Notes: generated from the letters alone by a model not told the origin. A DNA stretch of 62,000 nucleotides from Branchiostoma floridae (GCF_000003815.2 NC_049982.1:24422553-24484552), one strand, 5' to 3'. Shown: positions 1 through 15,276, numbered from the stretch's first letter. Program-made: numbers and translations.

Positions 1-600
1 TTGAGAGGGGTGAGGGAGAGAGGCAAAATCTAACGAGCGCCAACACATGCACATGCGCACACACGCGCAAGCATAGAGAGAGAGAGATACACACACATGG
101 TTGCTAACAAATACACACACGCTCAAGCATACACAGACAGAGACACACGCGCACAAACACACACAGCCTCGGACACACCAGCAAACGCACCCCAAAACAC
201 ACACCCTTTTGGCAAGGGTAATTTTAAAAGGCACCTTGTACCCGCAGGTAACAATCCTGAATATATGTGCTACCTTCGCTTCTTCAAAAGAATTCCGGGT
301 GGAATTACCCAACCCCTCCGCTCTGTTGACGCACTTTGCGGCCAGCCCCAGACGTGATTGAGTGGTTAACTTAGTACATATTCACCAGGAGGTTATTCTT
401 GGTTAGTGTTAACTCCGCCATTTTGTTGAGTAGTGTTTGCTTTGGCCGGGTAGTATTAACTCCGCCATTTTGTTAAGTAATGTTAGTTGGTGTGTATGTG
501 TTTTTTTGGTGCCCGTCCGTTCGTGAACAAGATGCTGCAAAATGCCTGAATTGATTCTCTTGATATTCGGTATTTCGTTACATTGTTGACTTGATGCTGT
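1..600. other. CA-rich sequence and repeat debris, no gene seen
   Basis: Positions 40-200 are a degenerate CA/GA-rich simple repeat. Around 280-400 lies a segment (fragments such as AAAAGAATTCCGGGT and GTGATTGAGTGGTTAA) that recurs near 985-1090 and 13615-13715, so it is a local repeat. The two overlapping short ORFs here translate the simple repeat and are not convincing genes. Confidence 0.6.
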
Positions 601-683
601 GGCTCTTAGTTTTATCTCTGAAGGAATTCATTCAGGAAGAGAGAGAGGAGGGGGGGGGGGGGTGAGACAGGGAGACACAGAGT

Positions 684-715
<32 letters not shown>

Positions 716-2290
716 CAGACAGACAGACAGATAAACAGACAGAGAGAGAGACAGAGACAGAGGGGAGGTGATCGGTGCATCTACAGCTAGCACGTCCAAT
801 CAAATAAAATTTGTAATGCAAAATTTATCGTTGTCTAGTGGAAGGCTGTAGGAAAAGATAATTTGGACAAATAAAACAGAACCATGTTTCCTGCACCCTC
901 CATCCCACCGCGCCGTATGATTGGAGGCATTTTTGTATCCACGCGTTTCAACTTGAATATTCAAGGCTTCTCCACGAGGTTTGCTTCTTCTACAGAATTC
1001 CTAAGGGAAGCATGAAGATTGCCTCCGCTTTGCTAACGGACTTTGCGGCAAGCACCAGACACGATTGAGTGGTTAACTGAGTACATATTTAAACCTTTTT
1101 TTCAGCTCCGCATGGGTAGCGTCGATGTTTTCGTGTCTGATATTTCGTATTTGATATGTCGATTGCTCCTAATGAGAATTTGAGTTGATTTCATGTCCCC
1201 TAGCGGCTTACTATGGTGCTGCAGTGGAACTTCTGGGGTTTTGTATCTTATGATCTGAAAACGATTCGGCCATTAAATTGGAGAGTTAGATAGATTTTAG
1301 GCTGAGACAGAACGGGGGGGGGGTAAAAATCAATAAAACAATAAAGACAAGGGTAGATCTCCCTCCCACTCTTCAGAAAATGTAGAGATTCGTCGAAAAT
1401 CCCCTTGCTTTACGATCATGTTTATACAATATTATATATAATATAATAATACTTCAAATTTTCTGTTTTAATAGTTTTTCTAGCATTCACAATATTCTTA
1501 AATTTCACCTCTTTTGATATGTTTACTTTGGTGAACGAACATAGTTAATTGTCATCGTGAGAGACTTAATCAAACCAATAGCAAGCGATCATCTGTTATC
1601 TTATTTAACCCATTCAATAGCAATAGAGTACTGTTATCTTAACTTCGAGTCAATCCAGGACCTCATGTTTAAATAAGTAATCTCGATAAAAATATCCTTC
1701 CGCTCAGCAATGAGTCGTCCGATTGGTCAGGGATATTCATTTCTTCGAATTTTCATACATTATGAAAACTGATCGCTGAAAACGCCAGACGCTGCGACGT
1801 GTTTCTGTGAGCTGGTTGCTCTTTTTGTATAATTCCAGACGAAGTCGGACTTTCGATGGCAAACAAAATGCTCTAAATCATCGGATGAACAAGAAGCTCC
1901 CTTATGGTAATGTTTTCCTATTTCTTTTCATACAAGAGTTGCTCGTTTAAAAATCTAAATCTAGTTGTTTGCCATTGATCTAAAACGTCTAGAAATTTCC
2001 ATATTATTTTCCTTTGGTTGCTCGTTTACCACACAGATATTTTTTTAATCAGGTACGAGTGAATTTGTTTTCTATCCAGCAATTATTGGGAAACATAGTT
2101 TTTTTTAATGTTGTCAATATCAAATTAATAGAAATTGGCCAAATATAGTCAGATAACATGCCAACGGAGTTAGCTGGTCGCAAACCATACTCCTCGGATA
2201 GCTAACTCCTCTGTCACGTTATATGTCTATATTTTTCCAATTTCTACTTTTTTTCAGCCACCTGTGGAACTTGGTAAAGGCCTCATACTT
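600..2290. other. Left part of tandem-duplication copy 1, non-coding
   Basis: This stretch aligns by eye with 13340-14800: GA-rich tract, then CATGTT(T/A)CCTGCACC-like sequence, then GTCCGATTGGTC near 1707 and 14388, then CCAGAC(G/A)AAGTCGGACT near 1837 and 14534. Positions 630-775 are a GA/CAGA simple repeat. I see no credible gene. Confidence 0.6.
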
Positions 2291-2326
2291 ATAATGACTT
2301 AAACTCTCTCTCACGGCAGGGCGTTG

Positions 2327-2518
2327 TCACTCTGACGGAGGAACCCCTCCCTTGACCCGCTCCAGTCTCTTCTGCATCTCGCAGTCCGTGGGCAGGTAGG
2401 ACCCAGTTGTTTCTGCAAGCTGGCTCTCCATTGTTAAATTGCTGTATTTTCGTTCCATTAGCCTCATAGTCTCCTTCGCAGCCTTGTTTTTGGAAGAGCG
2501 CTTATTCGTGATTTTCAA
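2327..2518 (-). pseudogene. Conserved 63-codon ORF remnant of unknown origin
   Basis: A short minus-strand frame encodes a charged, probably helical peptide (KNKAAKETMRLMERKY, then LPTDCEMQKRLERVKGG). The same sequence lies in the second duplication copy (15529-15732), where the frame is shifted after the first third and a MITE is inserted beside it. The composition looks like real protein rather than random sequence, but there is no start context or adjoining exon I can defend. I read it as an exon fragment or transposon-derived relic carried in both duplication copies. The function is unknown. Confidence 0.3.
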
Positions 2519-2559
2519 CTTTTGGGCAAGATTCCTTTGTCTGAATCACTTCCGGCATA

Positions 2560-5653
<3,094 letters not shown>

Positions 5654-7153
5654 CCTTTACACGTTAGTGCGTTTTCGTGAGGCTTACACAGTGAACAGAC
5701 TGTGTAATTGGAAAATTTGCCGGACAGTAGGCAAATTGTTCTTTGGGTTATTTACCAAAATAGGAACATTTGGGGATGTGTTATTAGTGTGTTTTTGTGA
5801 GTTATATACAGTGAACAGACTGACTGTGTCTTCAACATTGGAAAATTTGCCGGATAGCAGAGAAATTGCTATGTGGGTTACTATTTCCCAAACTCAGAAC
5901 ATTTGGGGCTGTTTTTTTTTGTAAGACGTTCATATTCTCTCTTGGTTTCCAGTTTTAGCGGAAAGGATACATTTGGAAATTATGAATGATAACTAAGTTG
6001 GTGTGTCATGAATAAAGAGAACCAGATTCCACCTATGCTCTATTTCATACTGCATTTAGCAGAAGTCAGCCGGTTTTAAAAGGAGTATTATGATACTGCA
6101 TTCTACTCTTTCTAACTTAATTCTAAGCAGGAAAAAGTTTGTTGGTCGACGTCTGTAGGTAATAACTTGGAAGGTTGAGAGCCGATTTTTTTGTTCTTTC
6201 TAAGGATTTTCGCCATAAACACCTTTTTTAAAGTGGTGTATCATCGTCAAGTTCACCTAGAAACCGGGGTGAAATAGACTTCTCTTCCATATTATATTCA
6301 TTTAGTCAGGAATGTTTAGTAGGAGTACTGTGACCCTGCATTCTAGTCTAACATTAAGCAGTGAAACGTTGTCCTACATGGTCTGTGTGTGTGTCTGTGT
6401 TTCCGGATATCCGTGGCAAGAATAACCTTAGAATATGCGAGTAGATTGTAATGATATTCGGTATGTACATAGGGGCTGGGAAGACAAAGTTCAATGTCAA
6501 ATTTGCCCCCCCCCCTGTTGTGTGACCTTGGCACTAAAGCAGAACAGATGTTTGTATGCTTTGTCCTTGACATGCTCTGGCTATAAAAACCTTGCTTACC
6601 AGGACAGCACTTTCATTCTTGGACATTTGAAATTTAATTGAAGAAAATCCAAGAATGATCTATACATATGCAAGCATGGTTTGCATATCTTATAAATCAC
6701 TTCCGTTAAGATGGGTTCCTATTTGTAACATATAGCTCTTAGTTTGAGGTTGTATCCTGCTACATATGACAAACGCTCCCAAACGCTCCCAATGCGGAGA
6801 CTGGGTGTCTGGGTGTTGAACGTCTACCGCTATTGGTCACAACGGGACTAATGCTGAATCTTTCAATATTTCAGCTTGCTTCAGCCTGAGATACATTATT
6901 TTGCATCAGCAACCATCCCAAGCTACATTCATCATGACTCCTAGCGGTGGTGTAGGGAATGACAAGGGGCCCGGCTGACACCTGGTGGGACAAGAGCGAC
7001 CAGCTGTGTTGGGCAAGAACTCCGTAGAACATGATGTAGCTCCATAGATCATTCAAAGACTGTAGTGTATCCTATGATATCTGTAGTGTCGACATGTCAG
7101 GCTTCACTACTAAATCTTTTAGTGTGCTGTAGAAAGCCATATAAGAGACTGAA
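5654..7153. other. 5' flank of LRR-Ig gene 1
   Basis: Similar to 18386-21640 of copy 2 apart from the Penelope-like insertion. A short GT tract lies at 6383-6396. The 400 bp before the start codon are strongly conserved between the two receptor genes, including repeated AAACGCTCCC at 6771-6790 and a shared CTGTAGTGTCGACATGTCAGG segment near 7081. CATATAAGAG ends about 5 bp before the ATG, too close to act as its TATA box. A leader exon further upstream is possible but I cannot place it. Confidence 0.5.
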
Positions 7154-10100
7154 ATGGCTGGCCTAAAGTTGGCCCTTTTTATTATCTACCTTTTTGTGTT
7201 TGACCCGTCCCTGGCCGGTCTGTCCTGTTATGCCCTATGTGAGATGAAGTATACTGGGTATTGCCGTAATCGCGGTGGGGTGTCGATCACTGCAAGGATC
7301 AACCAACAGCCTTGTGCCACGTGTAACACGACTGGGCAGGCCGATGAGAATCAGCTCGGGTGTCTACCGAGTAATCTGAGAAAGTTGCAAGTGGCGGGGC
7401 ACTCCGATAGAAACGGCAAGCTGAAACCGCTTCCCAGTCTTGCTCAGCTCCGCATATTGGTACTGGGGCCCGGGCACATCGTGACCGTGGAGCGTGGGGC
7501 ATTCTCTGCGGTTCCTGAACTCTGGGGACTGTCCATGGGCAAGAACGGTATCAAAACCGTTGAAAGCTGGTTTGCTGGGAGCTCAAAGCTGGAAAAGCTC
7601 GTCTTGTCTTGGAATGCAATCGACGAAATCAAGGAGAATGCTTTTCAGCCACTAAAACGGCTGTATTATCTTGAGATGACACACAACCGGCTTCGTTCTG
7701 TGGAAGAGTGTCACTTCGCAAGCCTGACCAACCTGGAGTATCTGCATCTGAGCTACAACAGCATCTCTCACATCGCTTGGGAATCATTCAGCGGTCTTTC
7801 TAAGCTGAAAGCTCTCTCCCTGGATAACAACAAGCTATTGGCTCTAAGCACCGAATGGCTGCAGGGGATATCTGCCGGAAATGGCTACTACATGAATGAA
7901 AGGACTGTCACTGCTGATGGGAATCCTTTCCGTTGCACCTGTGCCCTGGGTAGCTTGAAGTCTCTGGGTAGCCGTGTCTATGATTGGCACAAGCTGCAGT
8001 GCAATTACCCGCCTAGCCTCTCGGGGAGAAAGATCGCCCGCGTGTCAACGGAAGAGATGCCATGCCCACCGCCCACCGCCAAGATATCACTCCAAGATCA
8101 CGGAGCCAAGCTCATGTGTGAGGTCTTCTGGGAGAAGCAGCCAGAGATCAGGTGGTTGGATCCCGGTGGGAGGGCCATTGGAGGAACAGAGTCACTCGTC
8201 CCATGTGGCGGCTCTGTGTCCACAAGCTTGGAGCACGAGGTTCCTACTACCCAGTGTCCCGAAGAAGGAACGGCGTACTCAACCGACGACCCCGGCCTAC
8301 CCTACATCGGCAAGTCCACCTCCACCCTCCGCCTGAGTCCGCAGGCCTACCGGTGCTGGGTGGACGGCAGTTTCCGGTGCGACGTGCAGTCTGCAGCAGG
8401 CGATGTCTTTGCGATTCTACCGCTGGCCAAGTTGAAGGAGGAAAGCAAACAAGACCAGAGGCAAGAACACACCTTGATGGCGGCCGTCTACACAACAACA
8501 CCTGCCCAGAGAAAGGCAAGGATGACAGACAGGATCGTCAAAACCACAAAAAAGAACACTCAGCAAAAGGACACTGCTTCAGCAGAACACGCCGTGATGC
8601 AAGCCGTCTACACAACAACACCTACCAAGCGGGAGGCAAGGATGACAGAGGGTATCGTCAAGACCACTTACAAGAACACCGCGAGGGAGGGCACCGCTCC
8701 AGCTGCCAAGAAACCTACTCGCCAGTCCGGCAGAACGACAGAAGGGAACACCAAAACCACGGACAAGAAGTCCAACTATGATGACGCCATTCCAGCAGAT
8801 GATGATGCCCAATGGCACACCATCATGATGGTCATCTACATCATCAGCGCATGCCTGGCTGTTATCGTTCTGTACGTGGTAAAGACTGCTTGCTGCAAAT
8901 GCTGCAGGAAGCGTTACATCTTACACGTCCGAGCCGCAGCCGCTATCGGAGGCATGCAGCTGCAAAACATCCAGCCACCGGCCGCAACCCCTACAACAGG
9001 GAACCCTGAAGCTCCACAGCACACTTACGAGGATATCCCGGATGACACACCCATTGATCCGTATGCGGAAACGACGCGTTTGGAGAATCCCATGTATGGC
9101 GCAGACGTGACGGGACCAAAAGATGCCACATCGATCTCGGATCCTCGGCCGCGACCCAACGGGCCTGCCAACTCCGGGGCCTCATCGCGACCACAAGGCT
9201 CATCTCAGGCCCCAGTTCCACCTCCACGACCCGGGGCCGTCGTGCCCGCCAACTTCAGCGGCTCGTACTACCCACCAAGCACGGAGACGACTCAAGCAAA
9301 GCCAAAGGGAATCCCGGATCCACTTCCTCGAACCAACAAACACGTCAACGTGTCCTCACAGCCACAAGGCGCAGTGATACCCAAGAAGAAGCCCGCCAAT
9401 CCAAACGTCTCCGTACAGCCTAAAGCTATGGCAGCCTCGCCACGGCACAACCCTACAACGGACCCACGAGGCTCGGAGATGGACCAAGACGAGGACGACG
9501 AAGGTCCCAACATCTACCTTGACCTGAATGGCTCATCTGGCCTCAACTCCAACGTGTCCTCACAAACAAGAGGCTTGAAAACGGCTACTACACTACGGCA
9601 CAAGCCCACCACGGACCCGCGAAGCTTGGACATGGACGAAGAAGAGGAAGTCGACGGTCCCAACATCTACCTTGACCTGAACGGCCCACCACGCCACTCT
9701 GGCTCGGAGGTGCCTCAGGCAGAGGACGTCCCGGATCCTCTTCCACGGACTAACAAATACGTCAACTCAAACGTCACCTCAAAACATCGTGGCGCGGAAA
9801 TGCCTCAGACGGAGAAGATTCCGGATCCTCTTCCACGGATTCACACGTACGTCAACTCAAACGTCACCTCAAAACCTCGTGGCGCGGAAATGCCTCAGAC
9901 GGAGAAGATTCCGGATCCTCTTCCACGGATTCACACGTACGTCAACTCAAACGTCACCTCAAAACCTCGTGGCGCGGAAATGCCTCAGACGGAGAAGATT
10001 CCGGATCCTCTTCCACGGATTCACACGTACGTCAACTCAAACGTCACCTCACAACCTCGTGGCACGGAGATGTCTCAGGAAGAGAAGATTCCGGATCCTC

Positions 10101-10171
10101 TTCCACGGATACACACGTACGTCAATTCAAACGTCACCTCACAGCCACGAGGTGCGGAGATGCCCAAATAA
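7154..10171 (+). CDS. LRR-Ig transmembrane receptor, copy 1 (1005 aa, single exon)
   Basis: Probable cell-surface recognition receptor of the amphioxus LRR-Ig type. Residues 1-22 are a signal peptide. About 25-75 is a cysteine-rich N-cap (CATCNTTGQ, GCLP). About 85-240 holds five to six leucine-rich repeats (for example LEYLHLSYNSISHI). About 250-305 is a C-cap with NPFRCTCALG. About 308-420 is an Ig-like domain with LMCEVFWE, a following W, and FRCDV. About 425-550 is a Thr/Lys-rich stalk with two 40-residue repeats (AVYTTTP). The TM helix is about 556-580, followed by CCKCCRKR. The tail (585-1005) carries YEDI, NPMYGAD, PVPPPRP, two acidic GPNIYLDLNG motifs, and a 30-residue repeat joining PDPLPR to YVNSN; five YVN motifs are present. 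The start gives a clean signal peptide and matches copy 2. The domain reading is strong; ligand and adaptor partners are inferred. Confidence 0.88.
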   Translation: MAGLKLALFIIYLFVFDPSLAGLSCYALCEMKYTGYCRNRGGVSITARINQQPCATCNTTGQADENQLGCLPSNLRKLQVAGHSDRNGKLKPLPSLAQLRILVLGPGHIVTVERGAFSAVPELWGLSMGKNGIKTVESWFAGSSKLEKLVLSWNAIDEIKENAFQPLKRLYYLEMTHNRLRSVEECHFASLTNLEYLHLSYNSISHIAWESFSGLSKLKALSLDNNKLLALSTEWLQGISAGNGYYMNERTVTADGNPFRCTCALGSLKSLGSRVYDWHKLQCNYPPSLSGRKIARVSTEEMPCPPPTAKISLQDHGAKLMCEVFWEKQPEIRWLDPGGRAIGGTESLVPCGGSVSTSLEHEVPTTQCPEEGTAYSTDDPGLPYIGKSTSTLRLSPQAYRCWVDGSFRCDVQSAAGDVFAILPLAKLKEESKQDQRQEHTLMAAVYTTTPAQRKARMTDRIVKTTKKNTQQKDTASAEHAVMQAVYTTTPTKREARMTEGIVKTTYKNTAREGTAPAAKKPTRQSGRTTEGNTKTTDKKSNYDDAIPADDDAQWHTIMMVIYIISACLAVIVLYVVKTACCKCCRKRYILHVRAAAAIGGMQLQNIQPPAATPTTGNPEAPQHTYEDIPDDTPIDPYAETTRLENPMYGADVTGPKDATSISDPRPRPNGPANSGASSRPQGSSQAPVPPPRPGAVVPANFSGSYYPPSTETTQAKPKGIPDPLPRTNKHVNVSSQPQGAVIPKKKPANPNVSVQPKAMAASPRHNPTTDPRGSEMDQDEDDEGPNIYLDLNGSSGLNSNVSSQTRGLKTATTLRHKPTTDPRSLDMDEEEEVDGPNIYLDLNGPPRHSGSEVPQAEDVPDPLPRTNKYVNSNVTSKHRGAEMPQTEKIPDPLPRIHTYVNSNVTSKPRGAEMPQTEKIPDPLPRIHTYVNSNVTSKPRGAEMPQTEKIPDPLPRIHTYVNSNVTSQPRGTEMSQEEKIPDPLPRIHTYVNSNVTSQPRGAEMPK
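9722..10171 (+). repeat. 90-bp in-frame tandem repeats coding the tail module, gene 1
   Basis: Units recur every 90 bp (anchor CCGGATCCTCTTCCACGGAT) and encode IPDPLPRIHTYVNSNVTS plus a spacer of about 12 residues. Two of the middle units are virtually identical, which points to recent unequal exchange or conversion within the array. The first unit reads TNKYVN in place of IHTYVN. Confidence 0.92.
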
Positions 10172-10270
10172 ATATCAACACGCCCCTAAGGCTTGGACCA
10201 AGACGAGGAAGTCGAGGGTTCCAACATTTACCTTGATCTTAACGGCCCATCTCGCTTTACGGGGCCATAA
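10172..10270 (+). other. In-frame coding remnant beyond the stop of LRR-Ig gene 1
   Basis: After TAA at 10169 and a second TAA at 10187 the same frame still encodes GLDQDEEVEGSNIYLDLNGP, ending at TAA 10268-10270. This is a third copy of the acidic YLDL motif found twice in the tail. It is conserved behind stops in copy 2 as well. It is most likely a lost C-terminal extension. Confidence 0.75.
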
Positions 10271-12520
10271 CTGTTATACCCAAATCACCTCAATACTGGA
10301 CAAAGTTCCGGATACATGTATAAAACTGTACATGTCATGGCCGTAGATGCAAATTACACTTATTACGTCCCAAGCAGGCAACGACCTGAGATCTCGTTTT
10401 CTGGCCCTATATTTTTTGCCGCTTGCCATACAGGGAAATTATAGCCCCACCCCGTTAGTGAATCAGAACACTGTTCAATAGCTGTAACTATTTTGGCCCT
10501 ACATTTTTTGCCCCTTTAACTTGCCCGATCTCACACAACGCTCCAAAGTTCAGAAACTGGCTTAACAGAACTCAGTAAAAGTAGAAAACTCAAAAGGCAA
10601 GCCTTTCAGTCTTATGCTATGAAAGGACAGTGTTAATGTCAGTTTTAAACAAATCAAGCTCTGGACATTTTATAACCAAAGAACCTAAGTGTGTCAGGGA
10701 CAGTAAAAATGCAATGGCAATTCTCAAAAGAACTTTAAAATAGACCTTGAGTATGTGATCAGGTATCACAATGTTGAAATATAAAAGTCTTAACATAACG
10801 TTATGTCTATCAAAATATGTTTGGAAACTGCACAATTGCAAAGCTGTACTTGTAACATTTACAAACATCTGGCTTCAGGCACTATCACAAGTGGCTTACA
10901 AAGATGGTTGAAGAGTGGAACTGGCATGAAATAGGACTATGATTACGGACAACGATTCTGTTTTGATGATTTGCACTATAAATATGAACTGTATATGCTT
11001 TCTGTTTTTACATGAAGTGGCTGTATGCTCCCTGTGCCCTTGAAAGCAACATGGGTTCGATTCCCATTTTGAACTCTACCAGAGGGTCTCTGGTATATAC
11101 GTATATGTATTCATAGGTTTTTCCAGCACGAGACATAAGCAAGTAAAGGGAGAGTTGTCCGTAAATTTTAGAGCTATCTAGCATGAGCAAAAGTTTTCTT
11201 GTGATTATGCTGTACAAACATGATTCTATGGTTGACTTTAGGGTTCCTTGACACGTGTTTGTATGTTTGTGCAGGTTGAGAAAGTGTGAAACATTGTATT
11301 CTATTTATTATGTGATATATTTTGTAGTATTTGTTATTTTTGTCACATAGGTCTCACTGAATATTTTGATGGAGAATAGCTCCAAAATATGAGGAATATT
11401 GCTTCGGAATGTCGTAATGTTCTGGAGACAGAAAATGTGACAGAAAAAATATGCTGAGTTATTCAGTTGTACATAAGGAAAGGATTACGAGATATTGTTT
11501 TTGTTAGAAAAGTATTTTTGTGTATGAATGACTTTGAAAGAGAATTGTACACAAAGAACCAATATTAATAATATCTGAATTAGTGGTTAACCCAGTATGA
11601 CCGAACTTGATTGTATGGTTGACTTTAGGGTTCCTGAAAATGCATATGTATTTTTGTGCAGGTTAAGAAGATGTGAAACATAATATATTCTATTTATTGT
11701 GTAATATATTTTGTAGTATTTATGATTTTTGTCACATAGATCTCACTTAAATATTTGATGGAGAATGGGTCAAAAAGGTGCAGAATGTTGTTTTGTGAAT
11801 GTTCTGAAGACACAAAGTGTGGAGAAGATGCTGAGACATTCAGTAATGCTGTACATACGGAAAGGATTCGGAGATATTATCATTGTTAGAAAAGTACATT
11901 TTGTAGGAATGACTTTGCAGGAGATTTGTACACAAGCTGAATTAATACACAAAAGATAATGTATTATCTCCAGCCTTGGTGAATAAAATTATCTCCAGAT
12001 GTGTAATGAAATTGTTTACTCCAATTTTATTCATTGAGATATCCTTAGACAGAAATACGACAAACGTATTTCATCGCAACACAGATTATCATGGTTAATT
12101 TGTAAAATATAGTTTTATTCAGTATCAAATTGGTTTCCCATAGAAGCCAAAGTCCTTAGCTGACTTTTTAGATGAGAGAATTGCTCCTAAATTAAAGCCT
12201 TAAGATGCCTCTTAATGAACTGAAAGGCTTTGGTGCTGTATTAGCCCCGCTCATGGTCGCATAACGCAGTATTTATGGGCTACCTCCGTACATGTAGGTC
12301 GGGCACAAAATAGTGCATACGTCGCAGTTCTTGAAAGAGCCATAGAAATGTTTCTGTGCACGTCAGCGAGTCGAAAACTAACTATATTAGAGGAATACGT
12401 CAGCATTGAGGCTGTAGAATTTCGCGCATGCATCCGACTACTTCCGTGTGTAGGCTGCAGTATGGTGACCTCCGCTGGGGATCAAATCAAATTGTCTTTT
12501 ACGGGAGTACGTGTGAATGT
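10271..12520 (+). other. 3' flank of LRR-Ig gene 1 with about 390-bp repeat units
   Basis: Non-coding and similar to 24881-27400. From about 11222 to 11960 two units repeat (GTTGACTTTAGGGTTCCT ... GTCACATAGRTCTCACT ... GGAGACA). A conserved AATAAA at 11982-11987 (26888-26893 in copy 2) is a candidate distal poly(A) signal. No gene is seen. Confidence 0.55.
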
Positions 12521-13325
12521 ATGTGTGTGTGTGCGTAAGTGTGTGTGTGTGTGTGAATGTATGTGTGTGCGTGTGTGTGTGTGTGTATGTATGTGTGTGC
12601 GTAAGTGTGTGTGTGTAAATGTATGTGTGTGTGAGTGTGTGTGTGTGTGTGAATGTATGTGTGTGCGTAAGTGTGTGTGTGTGGATGTATGTGTGTGCGT
12701 AAGTGTGTGTGTGTGAATGTATGTGTGTGCGTAAGTGTGTGTGTGTGTATGAATGTATGTGTGTGCGTAAGTGTGTGTGTGTGTGAATGCATGTGTGTGC
12801 GTAAGTATGTGTGTGTGAATGTATGTGTGTGCGTAAGTGTGTGTGTGTGAATGTATGTGTGTGCGTATGGGTGTGTGTGTAAATGTATGTGTGCGCGTAA
12901 GTGTGTGTGAATGTATGTGTGTGCGTAAGTGTGTGTTTGTGAATGTATGTGTGTGCGTAAGTGTGTGTGTGTGTGAATGTATGTGTGCGCGTAAGTGTGT
13001 GTGAATGTATGTGTGTGCGTAAGTGTGTGTGAATGTATGTGTGTGCGTAAGTGTGTGTGTGTGAATGTATGTGTGCGCGTAAGTGTGTGTGAATGTATGT
13101 GTGTGCGTAAGTGTGTGTGTGAATGTATGTGTGTGCGTGAGTGTGTGTGTGTGAATGTATGTGTGTGCGTAAGTGTGTGTGTGAATGTATGTGTGTGCGT
13201 GTGTGTGTGTGTGAATGTATGTGTGTGCGTAAGTGTGTGTGTGTGTGAATGTATGTGTGTGCGTAAGTGTGTGTATGTGAATTTATGTGTGTGCGTAAGT
13301 GTGTGTATGTGTGTGAATGTATGTG
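12511..13325. repeat. Long GT-rich compound minisatellite
   Basis: About 800 bp of (GT)n organised in a higher-order unit of about 25-35 bp, GTGTGCGTAAG(TG)nAATGTAT. It lies at the junction between duplication copies 1 and 2. The long ORFs on both strands (Thr/His-rich or Val/Cys-rich) are repeat translations. Confidence 0.95.
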
Positions 13326-14818
13326 TCTTCGGGGGAGGGAAAGAGAGAGACAGAAGACATCTACAGTTATCTGCTGTCTCCACAAATAAAACGTCAATAA
13401 ACCTTTCCTCGCAGCGTAATGTGCTAGAATTATATAGTAGCAGGGCTATAAAGTTAACCCAGCTTGGACAAATACAAAAGAAACATGTTACCTTCACCGT
13501 CTATCCTACCCAAGCTCACTTCACTCACACCACGCGATATATATCATAATTCAAGACACGTTTGCATCTAACGTACCAAGTATGAATATTGAAGACCTTC
13601 CCACCAGCTTTGTTTCTTCAAAAGAATTCCGGGTTGAAGTATGAAGATTGATTCCGCTTAGTTGACTGACGTTGCGGCTAGCTCCAGACGTGATTGAGTG
13701 ATTAGCTTAGTACATATTCAATACTTGTGTTATTGCCTCCTCAAGGAGGGGTTGTTTTGGGGAGCGTTGTTTCGTATGTGTTTGTTTTTCTGTCCGTCTG
13801 TGAACAGTATAACTCAATAATGTCTGGGTGGATTGGCTTGATATTTAGTATGTCGGTAGATCTTGATGAGACATTGAATTGCTCTGATCTTTAGCCCCTA
13901 GCGGCTATGATGCTGCAGTCGAACGTCCGGTTTTTGTATCTTTTGATCTGAAGATTTGTCGGTCACCAAATTGTGAAGACAGATAGCTGTTTGGCTGCGA
14001 AAGAGGTGATGGGAACACGGAGGGGAAAGAATAACAAAGAATGGGTTAGCCCTCCTCCCACTCTTAATAACATGAGGGATTCACCGATTTCAGTAATAGA
14101 TTGGGCAAAACGGATTTTTTTCTCTGCAAAATTCTATGTTTGTGAGTTGATATCAAATTTGAAAGAAAATTAACTATTGTCCTCATTTCCTTATTTTCAA
14201 ATTTGATCTCTTTTGGTGTATTTACTTCAATGAACAGGCATATTTGATTATCATTGAGTCAGAAAACTTAAAGAAATAATCGCTGTCTTATTTGACACCT
14301 TTATTATGGAGTAATAGAGTAAATCCGAGACCTCATGTTTAAATAAATACTCTTGACAAACAATATCCTTCCCCTGAGCAACAAATCGTCCGATTGGTCC
14401 GCGGTGTGCAAACAAAAACGTAATATCAATCTTCATAAATTATGGAAACTGCTCGCTGACGCAGGCCCTGTCGCTGAGAACGCCAGACACCGCGACATGT
14501 TCCTGTGAGCGGACCGCTCTTTTTGTATGATTCCAGACAAAGTCGGACTGTCGCTGCCGAACAAGATGCTGGAGCTCTAAATCATCGGATGATCAAAACG
14601 CACCTCCAAGGTAGTGCTTTTTTATTACATTTCATACAATAGTTGCTCGTATGAAAAATATGCAAATTTATTTGTTTGCTGTTGTCTGAAAATGTTCTTA
14701 TTTTTTCTTCAGTGGGTGTATATTTGCCACACATATATTTTTACATCATGAATGAGTGAATACGTTTTGAAAATTTGTACTGTAATTCTAGCCAGAAAGT
14801 CCTGGGAAACGCAATTTT
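13326..14818. other. Left part of tandem-duplication copy 2, non-coding
   Basis: Aligns with about 700-2100. Short ORFs here are not conserved as frames between copies. Confidence 0.6.
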
Positions 14819-15276
14819 TGCCTTGCCGCCAGGCAAGGCTTTACGCCAGCTTTTTTCCATGGATCAATGGACGGACCTTTTAACCCAGCCCTTCCAAAGC
14901 CCCTTCCAAAGGCCCTTCTTTCCTTGCCGAGTTTCATGGCTTAGTTAGACTATAGTACATTCCAGGCGAGTATTAAAACGCTCTTCTAGACGCATGTTAC
15001 TGTATGTGGTCCAGCGTAATAAATCTACGCTTTAACTCACCATGTTTATATAAATATATATCACAAATTGCATCAGAAGGAACTTAGTTTGTAATAAAAA
15101 ATAATGCATGTTCATTGTGGGTCAAAAAGTTTTACAAAACCTGTTTAATGTGCCAATAATTCATCTGACATAAATTATGATAATGAGGGGGGAGGGGGCG
15201 ACATGTGGAACTCGGGATTTTTAAGCGTAGAATCTAGTCTATCTTACCAAAATAACATAAAATACGCGGCAAGGCA
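14819..15276. mobile_element. MITE with TIR TGCCTTGCCGC, private to copy 2
   Basis: The left end TGCCTTGCCGC (14819-14829) is matched by its reverse complement GCGGCAAGGCA (15266-15276). Copy 1 (near 2095-2110) has no corresponding 458 bp. There is a second short hairpin at the left end (GCCTTGCCGCCAGGCAAGGC). No coding capacity and no unambiguous target-site duplication. Confidence 0.65.

Noticed and set aside
7134-7146. CATATAAGAG as TATA box of LRR-Ig gene 1
   Set aside because: It lies only a few bases before the start codon and cannot position transcription for this ORF.
7299-9513. Minus-strand and other-frame ORFs within the LRR-Ig genes
   Set aside because: Shadows of the long receptor frames, with the same shadows in both copies.
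12348-13549. Long ORFs on both strands rich in Thr/His or Val/Cys
   Set aside because: They are translations of the GT/CA minisatellite, open because the repeat lacks stops.
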